In this document: in pieces, positions 7,838 through 13,237 of the stretch
Layout of the letters: the number at the start of each line of letters is the position of its first letter
How positions within the stretch are numbered: the stretch's first letter is position 1
From: an uncultured Eubacteriales bacterium
GTDB lineage: Bacteria > Bacillota_A > Clostridia > Christensenellales > Aristaeellaceae
Reading direction: 5' to 3'
Length of the DNA stretch: 13,237 nt
NCBI GenBank assembly: GCA_902766515.1
Contig: CACXEB010000193.1
Span: 1 to 13,237 of the forward strand
Notes under the pieces: generated by a model
Databases searched by the model: none
Told to the model about the DNA's origin: nothing
Seen by the model: only the letters and a program-made list of their open reading frames with translations
Made by a program: the position numbers and the translations under genes

Positions 7838-10369
7838 ATGTCCAGACCGCTCTTCCTGATGGTCGACGGCAATTCCCTGATGCACCGCGCCTATCACGCG
7901 CTGCCGCCCATGGATGCCGGCGGCGTGCCGACCAACGCGGTCCACGGCTTCCTGCTGATGCTGCTCAAGGCGCTGGAGACCTACCAGCCCGCCTGGTGCG
8001 CCGTCGCGTTTGACGAGCACGCCCCGACCTTCCGCCACCTGGCCTACCAGGACTACAAGGCCGGGCGGCAGAAGACGCCGGACGACCTGGTCAGCCAGCT
8101 GCAGCTGATCCGCGAGCTCCTGCCGGCGCTCCACATCCCGGCGATGTCGCTGACGGGCTTTGAGGCGGACGACCTGCTGGGTACGGTCAGCCGCCTGAAC
8201 AGCGAGGGCGGGCGCGATACCCTGCTCCTGACCGGCGACCGGGACGCGCTGCAGCTGGTCAGCGATACGACGCGGGTGCTGTTTACGCGCAAGGGCATCT
8301 CGGAGACGGTCGTCTTTACGCCGGAGGAGGTCAAAAACGTCTTCGGCGTCCGCCCGGACCAGGTGACGGACTGGAAGGGCCTGATGGGGGACGCCAGCGA
8401 CAACATCCCCGGCATTCCCGGCGTGGGGGAGAAGACGGCTGTCCGCCTGCTGGACCAGTATGACACGCTGGAGAACACGCTGGCGCATGCGGAAGAGGTC
8501 AAGGGCAAGCTGGGCGAAAAGCTGCGGGAGTTCGCGGACCAGGGCCGCTTTTCAAAGGACCTGGCCCGCATCCGGACCGACGCCCCGATCCGGCTGGACG
8601 TGGATGCCTGCGACTACCGGCAGGGCGACGGCGGGTTTGACACGCTGCGCCGCTACCAGCTGAACGCGGTCATCCGCCAGGCGGAAAAGATCTGGGATCG
8701 GGCCGCGCCCGCCGCGCCGGCCGTTCCGGAGGCGCCGCGGCCGGAGATGAAGCCGCTCGCCACGGTGGACGAGGTCCGCGCGTTCGCCGGATCGCTGAAC
8801 GGCGGGGAGACGGCGGTCCTTGCGGCGGACGACCAGGTGACCCTGTCGGACGGGCAGTCGGCCGGCCGCATCCCCCTGCGGATGACGCTGCTGGACGGGG
8901 GACTGGACCGTGACGAGGCGCTCGGGGCGCTGGCGCCGGTATGGCGCGCGCCGGTCATCACGCACGACGGCAAGCGGCTGATGCACCTGCTGCAGTCGGC
9001 GGGGCAGCCCCTGCCGCAGATCGGGTGGGACACGCAGCTGGCCGAATACCTGCTGGATCCGCTGAAGCGCACATACGCGCCGGACAGCCCGGACGCAGCG
9101 GCGGTCGCCGCCATGGCGGGCCGGGAGCGGACGGAGCTGGACCGGCTGGGCATGATGCCCTTGTACCGGGACATCGAGCTGCCGCTGAGCCGCGTGCTGT
9201 ACGACATGGAGACGGCGGGCTTCCAGGTGGACCGCCAGGCGCTGGTCGACCTGGGCGTCCAGTACCGGGAAAAGATCGAAGCGCTGAAGGCGGAGGTCTA
9301 CCGCCTGACCGGGGTGGAGGGCTTCAACCTGAACTCGCCCCAGCAGCTGGGCCACGTGCTGTTTGAGGTCCTGGGTCTCCGGGCGGGCAAAAAGACGCAG
9401 CGCGGCTATTCGACGGACGCGGAGACGCTCGAAAAGCTGGCGGACGACCATCCCGCCATCGACGCGATCCTGGAATACCGGACCTACGTCAAGTTCAGCG
9501 GTACCTATATTGACGGCCTGCTCGGCAAGATCGACGCTTCGGGCCGCGTCCATTCCTATTTTGACCAGACGGCGACGGCGACCGGCCGCATTTCTTCCTC
9601 GGAGCCGAACCTGCAGAACATCCCCGTCCGCACGGACCTCGGCCGGGAGATCCGCCGCGCCTTCATCGCGCCGGAAGGCTGCGTGCTGGTGGACGGCGAC
9701 TATTCGCAGATCGAGCTGCGCGTGCTGGCGGACATGAGCGGCGACGAGGCCATGATCGACGCGTTCCGCCGGGGGCAGGACATCCACGCGCGCACGGCCG
9801 CGGAGGTGTACGGCGTGCCCATCGGGGAAGTGACGCATGAGATGCGCTCCAACGCCAAGGCGGTCAACTTCGGCATCGTCTACGGCATCAGCGATTTCGG
9901 CCTGGCGCGGAACATCCATATGAGCCGCCGGGAGGCCTCGCAGTTCATCGACCGGTACCTGAGCCGGTACCCGGGCATCCATGCCTTCATGGAACGGATG
10001 AAGCGGGAAGGCGCGGAGAAGGGCTACGCCGAGACGCGCTTCGGGCGCCGCCGGCCGCTGCCGGAGCTGCGTGAAAAGGGCCCCCGCCGGGCGTTCGGCG
10101 AGCGCGTTGCCATGAACATGCCGGTCCAGGGGACTGCCGCCGATATCATCAAGCTGGCGATGGTCCGCATCAGCGAACGCCTTCGCCGGGAGCTGCCCCA
10201 GGTGCGCCTCATCCTGCAGGTGCACGACGAACTGCTGCTGGAAGCGCCGGAGGCGCAGGCGGAGGAGGCGGCCGCGCTGCTGAAGGACACCATGGAGCAT
10301 GTGACGCCGCTCCAGGTGCCGCTGATGACCGAGGTCCGGACGGGCCGTAGCTGGTACGAGACGAAATGA
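7838..10369 (+). CDS. polA: DNA polymerase I, proofreading domain degenerate
   Basis: An 843-residue DNA polymerase I that fills gaps and removes RNA primers during replication and repair. The 5'-nuclease domain (about 1-290) has the metal-site motifs VDGNS (9-13), FEADDLLG (108-115), TGDRDALQL (132-140) and GDASDNIPGIPGVGEKTA (184-201). The middle 3'-5' exonuclease-like domain is short (about 300-440) and lacks the catalytic acids: no DxE in Exo I, Leu381 where the Exo II Asp would align, and no Exo III Tyr/Asp block. Proofreading is therefore probably absent, as in many Bacillota and Thermus Pol I enzymes. The polymerase domain has motif A DYSQIELR (621-628, Asp621), motif B RSNAKAVNFGIVYG (670-683, Lys674, Phe678) and motif C QVHDE (794-798, Asp797). 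Phe678 is the phenylalanine form of the O-helix. The stop overlaps coaE as ATGA. Confidence 0.97.
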   Translation: MSRPLFLMVDGNSLMHRAYHALPPMDAGGVPTNAVHGFLLMLLKALETYQPAWCAVAFDEHAPTFRHLAYQDYKAGRQKTPDDLVSQLQLIRELLPALHIPAMSLTGFEADDLLGTVSRLNSEGGRDTLLLTGDRDALQLVSDTTRVLFTRKGISETVVFTPEEVKNVFGVRPDQVTDWKGLMGDASDNIPGIPGVGEKTAVRLLDQYDTLENTLAHAEEVKGKLGEKLREFADQGRFSKDLARIRTDAPIRLDVDACDYRQGDGGFDTLRRYQLNAVIRQAEKIWDRAAPAAPAVPEAPRPEMKPLATVDEVRAFAGSLNGGETAVLAADDQVTLSDGQSAGRIPLRMTLLDGGLDRDEALGALAPVWRAPVITHDGKRLMHLLQSAGQPLPQIGWDTQLAEYLLDPLKRTYAPDSPDAAAVAAMAGRERTELDRLGMMPLYRDIELPLSRVLYDMETAGFQVDRQALVDLGVQYREKIEALKAEVYRLTGVEGFNLNSPQQLGHVLFEVLGLRAGKKTQRGYSTDAETLEKLADDHPAIDAILEYRTYVKFSGTYIDGLLGKIDASGRVHSYFDQTATATGRISSSEPNLQNIPVRTDLGREIRRAFIAPEGCVLVDGDYSQIELRVLADMSGDEAMIDAFRRGQDIHARTAAEVYGVPIGEVTHEMRSNAKAVNFGIVYGISDFGLARNIHMSRREASQFIDRYLSRYPGIHAFMERMKREGAEKGYAETRFGRRRPLPELREKGPRRAFGERVAMNMPVQGTAADIIKLAMVRISERLRRELPQVRLILQVHDELLLEAPEAQAEEAAALLKDTMEHVTPLQVPLMTEVRTGRSWYETK

Positions 10370-10992
10370 GCTGTACGATTGGACTGACAGGCGGCATCGC
10401 GACGGGCAAAAGCCATGTGAGCGACGTGCTGCGCGCGGCGGGCGCGACGGTGGTGGACACGGACCGGATCTCGCATCAGCTGACCGCGCCCGGCGGGGAA
10501 GCGCTGCCACTGATCCGCGGCGCCTTCGGGGACGGGGTGTTCAACGGGGATGCCCTCGACCGCGCGGCGCTGGGAAAGCGCGTCTTTTCGGACCCGGAGG
10601 CGCTGGCCCTGCTGAACCGGCTGACGCATCCGCTGATCTTCCGCGAGATCGGCCGGCAGGTGGGCCGGGCGGCGGCGCGGGGGGACGCGGTGATCGTGCT
10701 GGACGCGCCGCTCATGTATGAAACGGGCCTGGACCGCGTCTGCGACGAGGTCTGGAGCACCTGGACGGACGAGGACACGCAATTGAGCCGGCTGATGGCC
10801 CGGGACGGGCTGACCCGCGAGGACGCGAGGGCGCGCATGGACAGCCAGATGAGCGCCATGGAAAAGCGCCGCCGCGCCGCGCGGTGGATCGATACAAGCG
10901 GCAGCCTGGAGGAGACCGCCGCCGCGGCGCAGGACGCGTACAGCGCGCTGCTTGCGCGGCTGGGCGCGGCGAATGGAGGAGTGACACAATGA
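10366..10992 (+). CDS. coaE: Dephospho-CoA kinase
   Basis: A 208-residue cytosolic kinase that phosphorylates the 3'-hydroxyl of dephospho-CoA with ATP, the last step of coenzyme A synthesis. The P-loop is GGIATGKS (9-16). DTD (31-33) corresponds to the conserved DxD that includes the catalytic Asp, LDAPLMYE (112-119) is the family core-strand motif, and the lid region QLSRLMARDGLT (139-150) plus EKRRR (166-170) supplies the arginines. The family's usual ADxVIDNxG near the end appears as a divergent AARWIDTSG. The start overlaps the polA stop as ATGA and has no convincing ribosome binding site of its own, so coupling to polA is likely. The polA-coaE pairing is common in Bacillota. Confidence 0.95.
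   Translation: MSCTIGLTGGIATGKSHVSDVLRAAGATVVDTDRISHQLTAPGGEALPLIRGAFGDGVFNGDALDRAALGKRVFSDPEALALLNRLTHPLIFREIGRQVGRAAARGDAVIVLDAPLMYETGLDRVCDEVWSTWTDEDTQLSRLMARDGLTREDARARMDSQMSAMEKRRRAARWIDTSGSLEETAAAAQDAYSALLARLGAANGGVTQ
10975..10980 (+). promoter_or_regulatory. Ribosome binding site for the lytic transglycosylase
   Basis: GGAGGA within the last codons of coaE lies 8 bases before the ATG at 10989. It selects this start over the ATG at 10884, which would add 35 residues of coaE shadow sequence and has no comparable site. Confidence 0.75.
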
Positions 10993-11804
10993 GCAGAACG
11001 GGCGGCGGGAGCGGGGGACGTTCCGCGCGCGGCAGGCGGCGCGTCCGCTTTACCACGGCCCAGTGGGCCGTCATCTGCGTCCTGAGCGTGCTTTTGCTGG
11101 CGGCCTTCCTGCTCCGCCTGGTCAACGGCGCGCGTCTGGCGGACAAACAGGACGAGCTGGCGGCGGTCCAGGCGGCCTATGACCGCCGCGTGTACCGCAC
11201 GACGGTCAAGTACCGCAGCCTGATTGAAAAATACGCCGGCCAGTACGGGCTCAGGCCGGCGTTCCTGGCGGCGATCATCCTGAACGAGAGCAGCTATGAC
11301 CCGCAGGCCTATGTCGGGTCCACCCAGGCACGGGGCCTGATGCAGCTGATCCCCTCGGCGGCGCGGACCTATGTCAAGGGCACGGCCTACGCGGACCGGA
11401 CCTTTACGGACGACGACCTGTATGACCCGGAGCTGAACGTCTGCGTCGGCGCCAACTATGTGCGGATCCTGTCGGACCGCTTCGGCGGCGACCCGGTGCT
11501 GGTGGCGTGCGCCTACCATGCCGGGCCGAACAATGTGGATTACTGGCTGTACCGGTATTCGGCGGACCACCGCACGCTCCGCCTGACCGAGATACCCATG
11601 GACGACACGAGGGCCTATGCCAGAAAGGTGATCGATTCCTATGCGATCTATTGCGAGCATTATTATCAGGAAGGCGCTGGCGCTGCTGACGGCGCTGGCG
11701 CTGCTCTGCGGGCCGGCGCTGGGCCAGGAGCTGACGTCGGATACGTTTTCCGTCGGCATGATCTCGGTCAAAACCATGTACCTGAACCCGCTGTGGGCGC
11801 TTGA
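10989..11804 (+). CDS. Membrane-anchored SLT-family lytic transglycosylase
   Basis: A 271-residue Slt70-type (GH23) transglycosylase that cuts the MurNAc-GlcNAc bond of peptidoglycan. A basic N-terminus (residues 11-20) is followed by one membrane helix (about 25-45), placing the enzyme outside the membrane. The catalytic domain (about 73-225) has the catalytic Glu100 in LNESSYDP, GLMQL (116-120), AYHAGP (175-180, usually AYNAGP) and DDTRAYARKV (205-214). The last expected helix ends around residue 227. The remaining 44 residues are Gly/Ala-rich and lie out of frame over the signal-peptide region of the next gene, so the tail is probably a by-product of the overlap or of a lost stop. The start is the ATGA overlap with coaE. 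It probably helps cell-wall remodelling during growth or division. Confidence 0.92.
   Translation: MSRTGGGSGGRSARGRRRVRFTTAQWAVICVLSVLLLAAFLLRLVNGARLADKQDELAAVQAAYDRRVYRTTVKYRSLIEKYAGQYGLRPAFLAAIILNESSYDPQAYVGSTQARGLMQLIPSAARTYVKGTAYADRTFTDDDLYDPELNVCVGANYVRILSDRFGGDPVLVACAYHAGPNNVDYWLYRYSADHRTLRLTEIPMDDTRAYARKVIDSYAIYCEHYYQEGAGAADGAGAALRAGAGPGADVGYVFRRHDLGQNHVPEPAVGA
11627..11634 (+). promoter_or_regulatory. Probable ribosome binding site for the binding-protein gene
   Basis: AGGTGATC is fully complementary to the GATCACCT stretch near the 3' end of typical Bacillota 16S rRNA and lies 6 bases before the ATG at 11641, inside the transglycosylase gene. It supports initiation at 11641 despite the large overlap, although the GGAGG core itself is missing. 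Confidence 0.55.
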
Positions 11805-13227
11805 AAGGGATTTCCAGTCGCTGCACAGCCTGATCTATGAAAGCCTGATCCGCCTGGACGACAAGTACGAGCCGGAGCCCTACATCGCGAGCCGCTGGGA
11901 GATGAGCGAAAACGGCAAAAGCTGGACGTTCTTCCTGCGGGATGACGTCTATTTCAGCGACGGCACGCGGTTGACCGCCTATGACGTGGCCGCGACCGTG
12001 ACCGAGATCCTGCGGCTGGCCAAGGATGATACCGCCGAGAACAACGGCGTGTATGCCTCGATGCGCTACGTGGTGTCGGGCGCCCAGGCCAACGACGCGC
12101 AGACGGTGGTCATCACGGCGGCGCGGCCCTACTACGGCATGATCTACGCGATGAACTTCCCGATCCTCAAGGCGGCAGAGGTCCAGTTTGAGTATCCCAT
12201 CGGGACGGGCCCTTACCGGGCGGACGCGTTCAGCCCGGCAAACTACCTGTACCTGACCTACAACGACCTGTGGTGGGGCGAGGAGCCGCACGTCAAAAAC
12301 ATCAACGCGTATTTTTCCGCAACCAACCGCAACCTGACGGCGGACTTTGAGTACAACCGGGTGGATGCCATCATCACCCGGTCGGTCACGACGGCCCAGT
12401 ACCGCGGCGGCGTGTCCAGCGTGAACATCGACTACCGGACGCGCCAGCTGGAGACGCTGCTCATGAACCTGAACGCGTATGAGCTGGAGGACGTCCGGGT
12501 GCGGCAGGCGATCCGCTACGCAATCGATCCGGACACGCTGTCCAACAATGCCTATTACGGCATGACCTCGCGCACGGACACGCCGTTTCCCCGCAATACC
12601 TGGATGTACTATGACCCGAGCACGGACGACCAGAGCGATTATTTCACCTACAACCCGGACAAGGCGTGCCGCCTGCTGGAGGAAGCCGGCTGGACCGATA
12701 CCAACGATGACGGCATCCGGGACATGATCCGCGACAGCAAGCGCGTCAAGCTTTCCCTGCGCCTGTGGGTGTATGAGGAGGCGGAGAACTCCGTGCGCTT
12801 TGAGATGGCCAGCCAGATCAGCGACCAGCTGATGAAGGTCGGCATCGAGACGCGCGTCTTCCTGATCTCCTTCGCGCTGGCCAAGGAGCGCCTGGCAGCC
12901 GGCAATTTCGACCTGTGCCTGGCGGCGTTCCAGATGGATTCCGTGCCGGATCCCGGCTTCCTGCTGTACGGCCCGAACACCGGCAACTACGGCCGCTACC
13001 GCACCAAGGAAATGAACGACCTGATCAACGACCTGCGCAAGTGCACCGACCAGAGGGCTTACCAGGTGACCCTGCAGGAGATCCAGCGGGTGTTTGCCCG
13101 CGACTGCCCGTTCATCTGCCTGTTCTACCGCGGCGGTGCGGTGCTGACCCGCAAGCTGTACACCAACGTGGTGGATATCCGCGAGCCGGACATGCTCCGG
13201 GGGATCGAGAGCATCGGAGTGAAGTAA
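11641..13227 (+). CDS. Secreted family-5 solute-binding protein (oligopeptide ABC type)
   Basis: A 528-residue extracellular binding protein of the SBP_bac_5 (OppA/DppA/NikA) family, which captures peptides or similar ligands for an ABC importer. Residues 1-28 look like a signal peptide: Arg10-Lys11, a Leu/Ala core (12-22) and a possible cleavage site after ALG (26-28). Cys23 has a poor lipobox context (ALLC), so lipoprotein status is uncertain. The mature part shows family signatures YESLIRLD (66-73), SRWEMSENGKSWTFFLRDDV (84-103) and FSDGTRLTAYDV (105-116), and then the usual two-lobe layout to the C-terminus. The length is normal. No permease or ATPase gene is visible, and the gene ends 10 bases before the window edge. 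It starts 164 bases inside the transglycosylase gene in another frame. Ligand identity is unknown. Confidence 0.92.
   Translation: MRSIASIIIRKALALLTALALLCGPALGQELTSDTFSVGMISVKTMYLNPLWALERDFQSLHSLIYESLIRLDDKYEPEPYIASRWEMSENGKSWTFFLRDDVYFSDGTRLTAYDVAATVTEILRLAKDDTAENNGVYASMRYVVSGAQANDAQTVVITAARPYYGMIYAMNFPILKAAEVQFEYPIGTGPYRADAFSPANYLYLTYNDLWWGEEPHVKNINAYFSATNRNLTADFEYNRVDAIITRSVTTAQYRGGVSSVNIDYRTRQLETLLMNLNAYELEDVRVRQAIRYAIDPDTLSNNAYYGMTSRTDTPFPRNTWMYYDPSTDDQSDYFTYNPDKACRLLEEAGWTDTNDDGIRDMIRDSKRVKLSLRLWVYEEAENSVRFEMASQISDQLMKVGIETRVFLISFALAKERLAAGNFDLCLAAFQMDSVPDPGFLLYGPNTGNYGRYRTKEMNDLINDLRKCTDQRAYQVTLQEIQRVFARDCPFICLFYRGGAVLTRKLYTNVVDIREPDMLRGIESIGVK
11673..11705 (+). repeat. 15-base direct repeat in the signal-peptide coding region
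   Basis: ggcgctggcgctgct occurs at 11673-11687 and 11691-11705, an 18-base period. In the binding-protein frame it encodes two copies of ALALL (ALALLT-ALALLC), the hydrophobic core. In the transglycosylase frame it yields the Gly/Ala-rich tail. Confidence 0.85.
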
Positions 13228-13237
13228 TACTGCTTTC

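Noticed and set aside
10016..10023. GAGAAGGG, identical to the B. subtilis SpoIIIE recognition sequence, on the coding strand of polA
   Set aside because: I noticed only one copy in 13 kb, inside conserved coding sequence (codons for EKG). That is compatible with chance; orientation bias would need whole-genome counting.
11641..11804. Programmed ribosomal frameshift fusing the transglycosylase to the binding protein
   Set aside because: No clear slippery heptamer plus downstream structure is visible, and the binding protein has its own signal peptide and a plausible ribosome binding site. It is kept only as a minor option in the overlap finding.
13228..13237. Possible terminator after the last gene
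   Set aside because: Only 10 bases remain (tactgctttc), too few to show a hairpin and T-run.

Overview
This window is a GC-rich (by eye roughly two-thirds G+C), tightly packed bacterial chromosome segment. It holds nine protein genes, all on the + strand, with almost no intergenic DNA. The gene set and protein types (oligopeptidase F, a SpoIIIE/FtsK translocase, a Pol I that has lost its proofreading residues, polA-coaE-transglycosylase order, AGGAGG-type ribosome binding sites) suggest a Bacillota member of the class Clostridia, probably one of the high-GC gut or rumen lineages. That placement is inference; no rRNA or other marker is present.

Layout. Bases 1-1038: a PLP-dependent class I/II aminotransferase cut at its N-terminus by the window edge. 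1035-1697: a YigZ/IMPACT-family protein. 1694-3481: the zinc oligopeptidase PepF. 3496-6651: an FtsK/SpoIIIE DNA translocase with an unusually long Pro/Glu/Arg-rich linker. 6671-7825: an uncharacterised protein with two zinc ribbons and a C-terminal membrane segment. 7838-10369: DNA polymerase I. 10366-10992: dephospho-CoA kinase. 10989-11804: a membrane-anchored lytic transglycosylase. 11641-13227: a secreted family-5 (oligopeptide-type) solute-binding protein. The last 10 bases hold nothing recognisable.

The genes read as one or two long transcription units. Four junctions are ATGA stop/start overlaps, three others are gaps of 12-19 bases, and the last is a large out-of-frame overlap. No terminator hairpin, clear promoter, tRNA, rRNA, CRISPR array or mobile element is visible, and no gap exceeds 20 bases. 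Themes are peptide and amino-acid turnover (aminotransferase, PepF, binding protein), chromosome replication and segregation (FtsK, Pol I), CoA synthesis and cell-wall remodelling (transglycosylase).

I did not find a new defence, mobile or biosynthetic system; this is mainly a housekeeping region. The points most worth a second look are the 164-base out-of-frame overlap between the transglycosylase and the binding-protein gene, the double zinc-ribbon protein of unknown role between ftsK and polA, and the expanded repeat-bearing linker of FtsK.
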